Assembly: GCF_027924145.1 (NCBI RefSeq)
Contig: NZ_BRVP01000009.1
Location: 62,001-126,000 of the forward strand
Length of the DNA stretch: 64,000 nt
From: Neptunitalea chrysea
GTDB taxonomy: Bacteria; Bacteroidota; Bacteroidia; Flavobacteriales; Flavobacteriaceae
Direction of reading: 5' to 3'
The translations under genes and the position numbers were made by a program. Shown one piece after another: positions 54,221 to 63,548 of this stretch. Positions within the stretch are counted from its first letter, which is position 1, and the number at the start of each line of letters is the position of its first letter. The notes under the pieces are model-generated. The model did no database searches. It had not been told where the DNA came from and was given only the letters and a program-made list of their open reading frames with translations.

Positions 54221-57200
54221 TTATTCTTCTTTATTGTCTAAAGGGACAATAGGATATTCATGATCTTCTAATTTCTTAGGTTCAAACCTTCTACTTTTCA
54301 TTACTCTAAACTTTAAACGTAAAGACAGGTAAAATAGTACAGGTACAATAACTAATGTTAAGAAGGTAGCAAAAACCAAACCAAAAATTACCGTCCATGC
54401 TAAAGGTCCCCAGAAAATTACATTATCACCACCAATATAAATATTAGGGTCAAACTCAGCAAACATAGAGAAGAAATCAATGTTTAAACCAATAGCTAAC
54501 GGAATTAACCCTAATACGGTAGTAATCGCCGTTAATAATACTGGGCGCAAACGTGCTTTACCTCCTTGTGCAATAGCTTCTAATACCAATTCTTTTGGTA
54601 AAAAGGCATTGTTTGGCGCGCCAATTTCTTCTTTCTTACGGTCTAGTAATATTTGTGTATAATCTAGCAGTACTACCCCGTTGTTTACTACAATACCCGC
54701 CAGTGATATAATTCCCATCATGGTCATCATAATTACAAACGGCCATCCGGTGATGGATAATCCTAAAAATACGCCAATAAAACTCAGGAACACTGCCACC
54801 ATAATAATAGTTGGCTTAGAGATAGAGCTAAACTGGAAGATTAGAATAAGCATAATTAATCCTAAACCAATAATTAATGCAGACATTAAGAATGCCATTT
54901 GTTTGTTTTGCTCTTCTATCTGTCCGGTAAAGTCAGACTTAATAGTATCCGGAATTTTAAATCCGCTGGCATCTAGTTCTTTCTTAATGTTTTCTACCAC
55001 AGCCCCTGCATCACTATAGCCAGGAGCAAGGTTAGAGTATACAGTTACCACACGTACAGTTTCTTTGTGCTTAATAGCTGTGAACGAAGCCGTGTTCTTA
55101 TAGCTAACAACCGATGATAGTGGTACTTGTTTCAATTGCCCCGAAGCCTGATCTCTAAACGTAATCATTTGGTTAAACAAGGCACTCATATTGTAACGAT
55201 TATCTTTATTAAAGCGCACATAGATATCGTAATCGTCACCGTCTTCTTTGTAAACCCCTGCTTTTTCGCCAAAAATAGAACGTCTTAGCTGGGTTCCAAT
55301 CATGGCAGCCGTAACACCTAATTCTCCGGCTTTTTCACGGTCAATTTCTACCTTCATAGAAGGCTTGGATTTATTTACATCCAGCTTAAGTTCATCAACT
55401 CCTTCAATATTTTTACTGTTTATAAAGTCGCGCATATTCTCTGCAACCGTAATCAAGTCATCATAGTCTTCACCCGAAAGTTCAATATTAACTGGGTATC
55501 CTGCTGGTGGACCAACAGCATCTTTTTCAACCGATATTAATACACCAGGGTATACATTACGCAAGGTATCTTTAATACGGTTCATTAAAACTTCAGAGTC
55601 TTTTCCTTTACGGTATTTAAACTCTCTTAGCGTTAACGATACCTTTCCTTTGTGTGGCATTTCTGCCGCAGAACCTCCATCGGTTTGTGGGTTCCCTGCA
55701 CCTTCACCTACCTGAGATACGGCAGCTTCAACCATAAAGTTTTCACCGGTTTCTTTATCAATATACATAGCATCATTGGCTATGGCATATACACGCTTTT
55801 CAATCTCTTTGGTAAGTTTGTTGGTTTTTTCAATATCGGTACCTTGTGGGTATTCTATATAGGTGAAAATCTGATTCGGTTTGTTATCAGGGAAGAACAA
55901 TACCTCCGTTTGTTTATTTTTTAAACGGCTACCAAACCACATTAACGATACAATTAATAGTAACACGGTACTACCAACATATACCAAAGGCATACGCCCT
56001 GATAAGGCACTCCTAATGATTTTTTCATAGAAGTTTTCCCATACGGTAAGTATTTTGTGCTGAAACCATTCGGCTACTTTTACTAAAAATAACTGGTGAA
56101 TCCAGAACATAATAGCCACAAAAATCATTAAGGTACCCAATCCTTTTACAGCGCCACCTGTAAAGAATATCAATAATCCCGGAATAATTAATACAATACT
56201 AATTACTACTAATTGCTTAATAGAAAGTTTGTCTTCCTCTACCTTCATAAACTCTGATACCAACATGGAGTTGATAAAAATAGCCACAAAGAGTGACGAC
56301 CCCAGTACAACAGAAAGGGTAATAGGGAAGAGCTTCATAAACGATCCCATAATACCCGGCCACATGGCTAGCGGTACAAAGGCGGCTACCGTAGTAGCGG
56401 TAGAAATAATAATAGGTACGGCAATTTCACCAATCCCTTTTTTAGAGGCTTCCATACGGCTCATGCCTTCTTCATCCATTAAACGGTATACGTTTTCAAC
56501 CACCACAATACCGTTGTCTACCAACATTCCCAGACCCATAATAAGTCCGAATAAAATCATGGTGTTCAAGGTATAGCCTAAAGTGTCTAAAATCATGAAC
56601 GACATGAACATAGACATAGGAATTGCAAACCCTACAAATAAGGCGTTTCGGAATCCTAAGAAGAACATCAATACAGATACTACTAAGAAAATACCAAAAA
56701 TGATGTTATTTACTAAGTCATCTACCTGATTAATGGTTCTTTCAGAAGTATCATTCGCCTTGGTTATTTTAAGATCCTGAGGTAATTTTTTGGCAGCATC
56801 TTTTAAAATAACATCTATTTTTTCAGATGCATTTACCATGTTTTTACCGGCACGTTTTTTAACGTCTAACATCACAACGTTGTTACCCATATCGCGGGCA
56901 AACGTAGTTCTGTCCTCTTCTTTAAAAGACACTTTTGCAATATCCTTAAGATATACAATACCATCGTTTGTTTTAACTACAAAGTTGTTAAGCGCAGCAG
57001 GGTCATCTACCTCACCAAGTACACGTATAATTCTACGTTGTCCTTCAGTAATTAAGCTCCCGGCAGAGAGGGTTACGTTACCACCCCTAATAGCGTTGAT
57101 AACATTATCGAAGCTTACTTTAGCAGCCATCATTTTATAAATGTCTACGGCAACTTCCACTTCTTTTTCTTGTGCCCCACGAATACTGGCTTCTTTAATT

Positions 57201-57748
57201 TCTTCCAGCCCTTCTATTTCATCTTGCAAGTATTCGGCAAAATCTTTTAGTTTTTCAATCGGGTAGTCACCACTAATATTAATGTTCATGATAGCCATTT
57301 CTTCCGAAAAATTCAGGTCAAATACATTCGGTTCTACTTTGGCATTATTAAATGTAGGCCAGTCTTCACTGGCTTTTTTGGTATCTACTTCGTCTTTTAC
57401 GCGTTGCTTCGCAGCTTCCACCGTAATGTTTTCGTCAAACTCAATGGTAATAATTGAGTAATCTTCCTGAGAAGTAGACTCAATATCTGTTTTGTTATTC
57501 AGATTTTTAAGTTCGTCTTCTAAAGGCGTAGTAATTAGTTTCTCTATATCCTCGGCAGTGTTACCCGGATACGCTGTACTAACATATATTTTGGTTTCTT
57601 TAACCTCGGGAAAACTTTCTCTAGGCATTCCGTTGTAGGCCATAGCACCTACAATCAGGAAGATAGCTACCACTACATAGATAGTAACCTTATTATCAAT
57701 AGCCCAGGATGAGAGGACAAATTCTTTATTTGTTTTACTTTTGCTCAT
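54221..57748 (-). CDS. RND efflux pump inner-membrane transporter (AcrB/HAE1 family)
   Basis: 1175 residues, longer than AcrB (about 1050). Twelve transmembrane segments in the usual 1+5+1+5 order with two large periplasmic loops. Family marks: an N-terminal helix with FPEVKETKIYVSTAYPGNTA, the fourth-segment region GLIMGLGMLVDNGIVVVENV with the acidic proton-relay residues, and GIISLAGIVVNNGVVLLDY in the second half. It exports drugs or lipophilic compounds using the proton gradient. Last gene of tetR-tolC-adaptor-RND; 11 bases after the adaptor gene. Confidence 0.95.
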   Translation of the reverse strand: MSKSKTNKEFVLSSWAIDNKVTIYVVVAIFLIVGAMAYNGMPRESFPEVKETKIYVSTAYPGNTAEDIEKLITTPLEDELKNLNNKTDIESTSQEDYSIITIEFDENITVEAAKQRVKDEVDTKKASEDWPTFNNAKVEPNVFDLNFSEEMAIMNINISGDYPIEKLKDFAEYLQDEIEGLEEIKEASIRGAQEKEVEVAVDIYKMMAAKVSFDNVINAIRGGNVTLSAGSLITEGQRRIIRVLGEVDDPAALNNFVVKTNDGIVYLKDIAKVSFKEEDRTTFARDMGNNVVMLDVKKRAGKNMVNASEKIDVILKDAAKKLPQDLKITKANDTSERTINQVDDLVNNIIFGIFLVVSVLMFFLGFRNALFVGFAIPMSMFMSFMILDTLGYTLNTMILFGLIMGLGMLVDNGIVVVENVYRLMDEEGMSRMEASKKGIGEIAVPIIISTATTVAAFVPLAMWPGIMGSFMKLFPITLSVVLGSSLFVAIFINSMLVSEFMKVEEDKLSIKQLVVISIVLIIPGLLIFFTGGAVKGLGTLMIFVAIMFWIHQLFLVKVAEWFQHKILTVWENFYEKIIRSALSGRMPLVYVGSTVLLLIVSLMWFGSRLKNKQTEVLFFPDNKPNQIFTYIEYPQGTDIEKTNKLTKEIEKRVYAIANDAMYIDKETGENFMVEAAVSQVGEGAGNPQTDGGSAAEMPHKGKVSLTLREFKYRKGKDSEVLMNRIKDTLRNVYPGVLISVEKDAVGPPAGYPVNIELSGEDYDDLITVAENMRDFINSKNIEGVDELKLDVNKSKPSMKVEIDREKAGELGVTAAMIGTQLRRSIFGEKAGVYKEDGDDYDIYVRFNKDNRYNMSALFNQMITFRDQASGQLKQVPLSSVVSYKNTASFTAIKHKETVRVVTVYSNLAPGYSDAGAVVENIKKELDASGFKIPDTIKSDFTGQIEEQNKQMAFLMSALIIGLGLIMLILIFQFSSISKPTIIMVAVFLSFIGVFLGLSITGWPFVIMMTMMGIISLAGIVVNNGVVLLDYTQILLDRKKEEIGAPNNAFLPKELVLEAIAQGGKARLRPVLLTAITTVLGLIPLAIGLNIDFFSMFAEFDPNIYIGGDNVIFWGPLAWTVIFGLVFATFLTLVIVPVLFYLSLRLKFRVMKSRRFEPKKLEDHEYPIVPLDNKEE

Positions 57749-57759
57749 AGTCTATTGAT

Positions 57760-58914
57760 TTATTGGATACTAATTTTCTGACCGTCTTTTACACTTCTGG
57801 CGCCTTCTAAAAGTACCTGATCTCCGTTATTGATACCGGTTAGTATTTCTATTTTACCATTCTGAGTTCTTCCGGTGGTTACAATGGTTCTTTGTGCTAC
57901 TAGTTCTCCATCTTTTTCTTTTGCCAAGTATACGTATTGATCACCATCAGCATTTTCCGATAAAATACTTACCGGTACTTTAATAACCGCTTCGTTTGTA
58001 TAATCGTTTATTAATGTTTTAGCAGTTAAGTTAGGCTTAATAAGTCCGGCTTTGTTAGGTACTTCAATTTTAATACGGAACGAACGGTTCCCCGGATTAA
58101 TAAAATCACTAGCCTGTACTACTTTAGTGGTAATTTCTTCGTGTAATACCGGGATGTTTACTTTCGCCATTGTACCTTGTTTTACGCTACCTACATAGCT
58201 TTCGGGTACATCGGCTTCTAAGTACATTTTGCCTAAGTTTACCAAACGGAAGATAGAAACGCCTGGAGCTACAATAGAACCTTTATCCGTAATAATTTCA
58301 TCTATTGTTCCGCTAAACGGAGCTGTTATAACGGTTTTAGTTATTTGCTCTTTTAATTGCGTTACCGCTTTTTCTTGCGCTTCAAAATTAGATTTAGCTT
58401 GTAGGTACTGAATTTCTGAACCTATTTTCTGATCCCATAAACGTTGTTGACGCTCATAGGTAGTTTTAGCTAATTCGGTTTTTATTTCTAATTGGGCAAG
58501 TTGTTGACTTAATCCGCCATCGTCTATTTTACCCAATTGCTGCCCTTTGCTTACTTTTTGACCTTCTTTTACATATACATTGGTTAGCATACCGCTGTAT
58601 TCTGCATTTAGTACAATGTTTTGGTCGGTTTTTACATCGGCTTGTAATTCAAGAAAGTGATTAAATATGGTGTCTTTAGCTTTAAAAGCGGTAACTAACA
58701 CAAATTTTTCAACCGTATCAAATTTTGCAAGAGCAGCATCTAACGTAGCTATTTGTGCATGTAAGCCTTCAATTTTAGTTTCTAGCTCGGCTTTCACCGT
58801 TTTCATTTCCTTAGGGTCATTTTTTTCAATGGCCTTCTCAATTTTTTTAGATTCGTCTTTACCACAGGAAACTACCATGGCAACGGTTAGTATAGATAAT
58901 ATAATTCTCTTCAT
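57760..58914 (-). CDS. RND efflux periplasmic adaptor (membrane fusion protein)
   Basis: 384 residues. Lipobox VVSC at about residues 14-17. A coiled-coil region follows (ELETKIEGLHAQIATLDAAL), then the biotinyl-lipoyl-like halves (NAEYSGMLTNVYVKEGQKVS; APFSGTIDEIITDKGSIVAP) around an alpha-hairpin, and a beta-barrel/membrane-proximal end. It links the RND transporter to the TolC channel. An additional N-terminal coiled coil before the first lipoyl half is typical of this phylum. Ten bases after tolC. Confidence 0.93.
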   Translation of the reverse strand: MKRIILSILTVAMVVSCGKDESKKIEKAIEKNDPKEMKTVKAELETKIEGLHAQIATLDAALAKFDTVEKFVLVTAFKAKDTIFNHFLELQADVKTDQNIVLNAEYSGMLTNVYVKEGQKVSKGQQLGKIDDGGLSQQLAQLEIKTELAKTTYERQQRLWDQKIGSEIQYLQAKSNFEAQEKAVTQLKEQITKTVITAPFSGTIDEIITDKGSIVAPGVSIFRLVNLGKMYLEADVPESYVGSVKQGTMAKVNIPVLHEEITTKVVQASDFINPGNRSFRIKIEVPNKAGLIKPNLTAKTLINDYTNEAVIKVPVSILSENADGDQYVYLAKEKDGELVAQRTIVTTGRTQNGKIEILTGINNGDQVLLEGARSVKDGQKISIQ

Positions 58915-58924
58915 TGTAATTTTT

Positions 58925-60262
58925 TTAGTTGTTTAGAATAGTTTCGAGTGCTGCTTTTTTGGTAAGTACATTTAACATTGCTTGCAAGTATTCTTGCTGA
59001 GCAGTATATAACTGTGTTTGTGCTTGTCTTAAATCAAAACTGGTCGCAATACCTTCAGTGTATTTCGTTTGGTTTTTATATTCTATACGCTCTGCAAGTT
59101 TTAAATTTTGCTTAGCACTTTCATAGAACTCAACCGAGTATTGGTATTCACTTTTAGCTTGTTCAAATTGTAGCATAAGTTGTTGTTCTGTTTCGGTTAA
59201 ATCAGTTTTAGCTTTGTCAAGCTCAATCTTCATACGTTGCGTAGCTGCCGATCTTCCTAACGAACTAAAAATAGGGACGTTTAAGCTAACCCCAAATAGT
59301 GAAGACCCAAACCAATCTTGTGTGCTTTTCAAAAAGGTAAACTCTTTGCTTGCATACCCTTGGTAACCTCCATTAATAAAGGCACTAAGAGTTGGTAATC
59401 CTTTGCTTTTCTCAAGTTTTAATAACAACTCTTGTGATACCTCATTGTTTTTAGCAATCTTATAATCAATGTTGTTTTCTATATTTAATGTAGCTTCAAA
59501 CAACTCTAGGTCAATATTTTGTTGTGTAAGCGTAGCCAAATCATCGGTAACGGTAACCGTACTGGTGATATTGGTACCTAAGGTAACCTTAAGCATGTCA
59601 TAGGCCAGATTTTTAAGACGTAAAGCATTTTTTAATGAAATGTCTACTTGTAATAATGTAATTTGTAATTGCTCTACATGTTCTTCTTCGCTTAAACCAT
59701 TTTTAAACATTTGGTCTGTTTCAAACAAGTTTTTTTCTAGCACTTGTTTGTTGTTTTTTAGTATGGCAATATTTTCTTCTGCTAACAATACGTTACCATA
59801 CGATGCTATAACCGTTTTGCGAATTTGTAAATCGGTTTTTTGCTTAGCATTTTCAGAAATCTGTAGGTATACCTTAGCCGATTGTAGTCCTACTAAATAC
59901 GATCCGTCAAAAATCAGCTGATTTAGGGTAGCAGAAGCACTAACGCTTTGTTTGGTTCCAAAGGTAATAGATTCGAAGGTGCCAGCTTCTCCGCCAAAAA
60001 ACTCAGCCGGAATTAACGATACCTGTTGTTTTAAGTAGTTTTGGTAATCTACCGAAGCACTAATTTGTGGCAATCCGGTAGCGGTGGTTTCCCACTTCTG
60101 TTTTTTGGCTGCTTCAATAGTGCGCTGTGCATTAATGGCAGAGCGGTTATTGTCTAGGGCGTAGTTAATAGCCTCTTCTAGAGTTAAGTTCAGGGTTTCC
60201 TTTTCCTGAGCACTTAACATTCCTACACATAGAAGAAGCATCAGTACTAATAGTTTTCTCAT
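58925..60262 (-). CDS. TolC-family outer-membrane efflux protein
   Basis: 445 residues. Signal peptide about 1-18 (ends MLSAQ), then two OEP repeats of long helices and beta-strands: LEEAINYALDNNRSAI and the A-x-x-Q-x-W marks near it, and the second repeat FEQAKSEYQYSVEFYESAKQ with KYTEGIATSFDLRQAQTQLY. It forms the outer-membrane and periplasmic channel of the pump. Its start overlaps the tetR stop by four bases (ATGA). Confidence 0.93.
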   Translation of the reverse strand: MRKLLVLMLLLCVGMLSAQEKETLNLTLEEAINYALDNNRSAINAQRTIEAAKKQKWETTATGLPQISASVDYQNYLKQQVSLIPAEFFGGEAGTFESITFGTKQSVSASATLNQLIFDGSYLVGLQSAKVYLQISENAKQKTDLQIRKTVIASYGNVLLAEENIAILKNNKQVLEKNLFETDQMFKNGLSEEEHVEQLQITLLQVDISLKNALRLKNLAYDMLKVTLGTNITSTVTVTDDLATLTQQNIDLELFEATLNIENNIDYKIAKNNEVSQELLLKLEKSKGLPTLSAFINGGYQGYASKEFTFLKSTQDWFGSSLFGVSLNVPIFSSLGRSAATQRMKIELDKAKTDLTETEQQLMLQFEQAKSEYQYSVEFYESAKQNLKLAERIEYKNQTKYTEGIATSFDLRQAQTQLYTAQQEYLQAMLNVLTKKAALETILNN

Positions 60263-60858
60263 TGCTGTTTAAGTTGTTGCTCTAAAATTTCTAATCCTTT
60301 TGTGGTTACCATAGAACGTAAAAAGTTCTCGGTGTACGTGTTCATAATTTCCAATACCGAATATTTTTCTGGCGGAAAATGATCTTCATTTTTAATTTCT
60401 ATTGCACATATAAAATGAATTTTTGTAACTATATCTATATTAATTTCTTTACGGTATAAGCCTTCTTTAATTCCTTTGGCTAAGTTATCGGCCACACACG
60501 TACTCATAATCTCTTTATGTCGGCTGCGAACATTGGCGTATATTTTGGGGTAATATTTTTGTAGTTGGTAGTGAGGAGAAGTTTTTTCTGATTTAAGTTG
60601 TCTCATAATCAGTTTTTTAACTTCCATTTGTTCTACAACAGCATTGTAGTTTTTCTCCTTAACGAACGATATGTTCTTATTGATTTCTAGTGTCATACTA
60701 TTAAGACATGCTAAAATAAGTGTGTTCTTGTTTTCGAAAAACTGATAGATGGTTTTTTTAGAGATACCAGTTTCCTTTGCAATTTCGTCCATAGTTACAT
60801 TCTTAAAACCTAAGTTTAAGAATAAGTCTAGTGCACGTTCTATTATTTTGTTTTCCAT
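60259..60858 (-). CDS. TetR-family transcriptional regulator of the efflux operon
   Basis: 199 residues from ATG 60858 (MENKIIERALDLFLNLGFKN). The longer frame from 60909 starts inside the operator palindrome, so it is rejected. The helix-turn-helix is VTMDEIAKETGISKKTIYQFF (about 21-41), the classic TetR motif. The C-terminal helical part would sense the pump's substrates. First gene of a four-gene operon; the four-base overlap with tolC shows coupling. Confidence 0.93.
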   Translation of the reverse strand: MENKIIERALDLFLNLGFKNVTMDEIAKETGISKKTIYQFFENKNTLILACLNSMTLEINKNISFVKEKNYNAVVEQMEVKKLIMRQLKSEKTSPHYQLQKYYPKIYANVRSRHKEIMSTCVADNLAKGIKEGLYRKEINIDIVTKIHFICAIEIKNEDHFPPEKYSVLEIMNTYTENFLRSMVTTKGLEILEQQLKQQ

Positions 60859-60866
60859 ATCGGGGA

Positions 60867-60897
60867 CAAAAATAGTAATGGAAACTTTAGAAACAAA
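60867..60897 (-). promoter_or_regulatory. Promoter of the tetR-efflux operon
   Basis: On the minus strand: TTTG (plus-strand 60894-60897), a 19-base spacer and TATTTTTG (plus-strand 60867-60874), a full consensus match. The start codon follows after about eight bases. Confidence 0.8.
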
Positions 60898-60909
60898 AAA
60901 AGTTTCCAT
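60878..60909. promoter_or_regulatory. Palindromic operator of the efflux operon
   Basis: ATGGAAACTTT (60878-60888) and AAAGTTTCCAT (60899-60909) are perfect 11-base inverted arms with a 10-base spacer. It covers the -33 box and most of the spacer, so a bound TetR dimer would block polymerase. This is the usual autoregulation layout. Confidence 0.85.
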
Positions 60910-61123
60910 GGTTTACTATTATTTAACATTTTGGTTAAATAAAACTTTATAACTGTAAGTCAGTGGGTTACTAAATAGGGAGGACTTTTTACTCTTAGTC
61001 GAAGAATTTGCTAATAAATAACAAATTTTTTTTTAATTTTTCATTAGTAAGTTACCTGTATAAATACAGGGTGTGTTAAGCATAGTTTTAAATAATATGG
61101 TATTTTCGTAAAAATTTTTTTTC

Positions 61124-62098
61124 ATGCAAACCCTAAGTCAGTACAGAGAAGCTTTTTTATCGCATTTGGAAGAACGTATTAATGCCACTGAGCCAGAAAA
61201 TTTGTATGCTCCTATGCATTATATTTTAGGAATAGGCGGAAAGCGTTTACGTCCTATTTTAACTTTAATGACAGCAGATATTTTTTCAGGAGATTTTAAA
61301 GAGGCGTTAGATGCAGCACTTGCCGTTGAAGTATTTCACAATTTTTCTTTGGTACATGATGATATTATGGATGAAGCTCCTTTAAGAAGAGGGCACCAAA
61401 CCGTGCATGAAAAATGGGATTTAAATACCGGAATTTTATCGGGCGATGCAATGCTGATTATAGCTTACCAGTTATTTGAGTACTATGAGTCGGTGAAATT
61501 TAGAGACCTTGCTATGTTGTTTAGTAAAACAGCTATTGAGGTATGCGAGGGGCAGCAATATGATGTAGATTTTGAAACCCGTGACGATGTTACCTTAGAT
61601 GCGTATCTTAAAATGATTACTTATAAAACTGCCGTATTGGTTGGGGCTGCCATGAAAATGGGAGCTATAGTAGCTAATGCCAGTGCATTGGAAGCCAATG
61701 CCATTTATGAGTTTGGTTTGAATTTAGGGATTGCTTTTCAGTTACAAGATGATTATTTAGATACCTTTGGAGATCAAGCTACTTTTGGTAAGCAGATAGG
61801 AGGCGATATTATTGAAAATAAAAAGACTTATTTGTATTTAAAAACCATGTCGTTTATTTCTGATGAGGAAAAGGTACAATTACAACATTTGTTTGCAATT
61901 AAACCTAGTAACCCAGCAGACAAAATAGAACAGGTAAAAGCTTATTTTATTTCCAGCGGTGCAGATGTTGCTACACAAGAGGCTATAGAAGCATATACCA
62001 ACAAAGCATTTATTGCCTTAGATAAATTACAGATAGGCCAAGATAAAAAAGAGTTTCTTATGGCTTTTGGTAATACGCTAATGAAGCGAACCGTGTAA
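61124..62098 (+). CDS. Polyprenyl synthetase (isoprenyl diphosphate synthase)
   Basis: 324 residues. GGKRLRP at 38-44, the first Asp-rich motif DDIMD at 79-83 (short form, no two-residue insertion as in bacterial FPP synthases), RRGHQTVHEKW with the conserved Arg pair, the second Asp-rich motif QDDYLDTFGD and KNKTY-type end. Product length is not certain; the short motif and the F and S before it suggest a C15-C20 or longer chain. With lycopene cyclase next door, GGPP for carotenoids is likely, though menaquinone side-chain synthesis is possible. TATTTTCG at 61101-61108 is a possible -7 box. Confidence 0.92.
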   Translation: MQTLSQYREAFLSHLEERINATEPENLYAPMHYILGIGGKRLRPILTLMTADIFSGDFKEALDAALAVEVFHNFSLVHDDIMDEAPLRRGHQTVHEKWDLNTGILSGDAMLIIAYQLFEYYESVKFRDLAMLFSKTAIEVCEGQQYDVDFETRDDVTLDAYLKMITYKTAVLVGAAMKMGAIVANASALEANAIYEFGLNLGIAFQLQDDYLDTFGDQATFGKQIGGDIIENKKTYLYLKTMSFISDEEKVQLQHLFAIKPSNPADKIEQVKAYFISSGADVATQEAIEAYTNKAFIALDKLQIGQDKKEFLMAFGNTLMKRTV

Positions 62099-62131
62099 GC
62101 AATACGAGACCCTTTCTGTATTATTTTGTTC

Positions 62132-63265
62132 TTAAAGTATTCTTTTGAAAGCTTTTAAAAAAGGCTTTTTAGGGAGGGTGTTTATAATAGCCAATTCTTC
62201 TGCATGGCTAGTATCCTCATCTAAAAATTTCAGTATAGATGCTATAGGGTTGTTTTCAAACAACGATATAAATATTTCACTTCCTAAATGATTTTCTTTA
62301 GCTAACAATTCTAGCAGAATGGTATCGTAAGAGGTAAACCTGTTGGTGCTAAAAAGAGTATCTAATGAAGTGTTGTTTTTTATGGCTTCAATAATTAAAG
62401 GAATCCTTTTTTGCATGCTTTTAAAAGTGTATCCGGTGCTTGGTTTAGTAAACCCGCCACTGGTACCAATATGCAATACGTTTTTAGTATTCTTGGTATA
62501 GAAATTATGCGTGGTCATTGGAATTTTTCCCTTCTCCGTTTCGGTAACTGTATAGTTAGCAATGTCTAGGGTAGTAAGATAATTTTCTAGGGCTTTATCA
62601 TACGCTTTATCTTCAAGAAGTTCATCAGAAAATAAGGTATATTCTACCAGAGCTTCTGTAGCAGAAATTGGTAATACATACATAAAACATGTATTTCCTT
62701 CTTGCGGAATAGAAAAATCCATAAACGTAGCTGCATCTGAATCAAACTCTTTATTTTCCGTTTTTATATACCAACCTTTAAAATGTTGCCATAATAATGG
62801 TTTGGTTGTCTTGGTTATTTCATCTGACTTTAGAAGACTCGAAAATACCTTTGCTCCCTCATACGTAGCCTTGTTGGTAACCACTTCTACATACGTATCT
62901 TTGTCGTTAACGGCTACTATGGTATCTTCTATAAATGTCATGTTGGTTTTCGCTGTAATGGTATTCATTATAGCTTTGTAGAAAGGCTTACTTTGAAGCA
63001 TCTTGTACGTGTAAGGTGCTGTAGGAATTTGCATAAAGGTATGTTTGCCGCCAATCTGCAGATTTTGCCATGAATGCATCAATAAATGTTCAAAATCATT
63101 TGCTTCTTTTTCCCAGAAACACCACGTTCTATCATTCTTATTTTTAATTTCTTTGTCAATTATAAGTATTTGATAGTCATCAAAATAAGTATCGTTCGCA
63201 ATAGCGTATGCCAATAGTAGACCCGAGGCTCCGGCTCCTGTAATAATAAATGTATTTTCCCTCAT
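62132..63265 (-). CDS. crtY: Lycopene beta-cyclase
   Basis: 377 residues. The NAD(P)/FAD-type start is FIITGAGASGLLLAYAI (about 6-22). NDRTWCFWEKE follows at about 43-53, a CrtY hallmark, then MDFSIPQEGNTCFMYVLP and GFTKPSTGYTFKSMQKR near the C-terminus. It closes the ends of lycopene to beta-rings, giving beta-carotene, the precursor of flavobacterial zeaxanthin. It is convergent with the polyprenyl synthetase; no phytoene synthase, desaturase or crtZ lies in the window. Confidence 0.92.
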   Translation of the reverse strand: MRENTFIITGAGASGLLLAYAIANDTYFDDYQILIIDKEIKNKNDRTWCFWEKEANDFEHLLMHSWQNLQIGGKHTFMQIPTAPYTYKMLQSKPFYKAIMNTITAKTNMTFIEDTIVAVNDKDTYVEVVTNKATYEGAKVFSSLLKSDEITKTTKPLLWQHFKGWYIKTENKEFDSDAATFMDFSIPQEGNTCFMYVLPISATEALVEYTLFSDELLEDKAYDKALENYLTTLDIANYTVTETEKGKIPMTTHNFYTKNTKNVLHIGTSGGFTKPSTGYTFKSMQKRIPLIIEAIKNNTSLDTLFSTNRFTSYDTILLELLAKENHLGSEIFISLFENNPIASILKFLDEDTSHAEELAIINTLPKKPFLKAFKRIL

Positions 63266-63417
63266 AATAATGTGGGTTCAAAATAATTCAAAATATTTTA
63301 TAATGGAGGAATTTATGGTTTAAATGGACGTTATATAACGAATATATTAGCATTTAAACTTTTATAAATAACGTGTTTTTGTAGTTAATATTAGAATATT
63401 TGTAAGTTTTTTTATAG

Positions 63418-63448
63418 AAAAGCACCCAGTTTTATGGATGCTTTTTCA
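63418..63448. terminator. Hairpin terminator, bidirectional
   Basis: AAAAGCACCCA / TGGATGCTTTT stem with one mismatch and a six-base loop, A and T runs on both sides. It ends the leftward gene at the right edge. The 63266-63548 gap holds nothing else that I can support. Confidence 0.7.
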
Positions 63449-63548
63449 ATAATTTCATTTGGTAGTAGTTAAATGAAATTGATGGTTATTTAGGAGGTTT
63501 GATCGTTTCAATTATAGTATATATTGAAATGCAAAAACATACCAACTT

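Noticed and set aside
55652-57140. Frames opposite the RND gene
   Set aside because: They lie entirely within a well-defined transporter gene and their products have no recognisable motif.
60859-60909. Longer TetR start
   Set aside because: The extra residues are encoded by the operator and promoter; ATG 60858 gives the normal TetR N-terminus.
62132-63265. Complete carotenoid cluster
   Set aside because: Only the cyclase and a polyprenyl synthetase are present; no phytoene synthase, desaturase or hydroxylase lies in the window.
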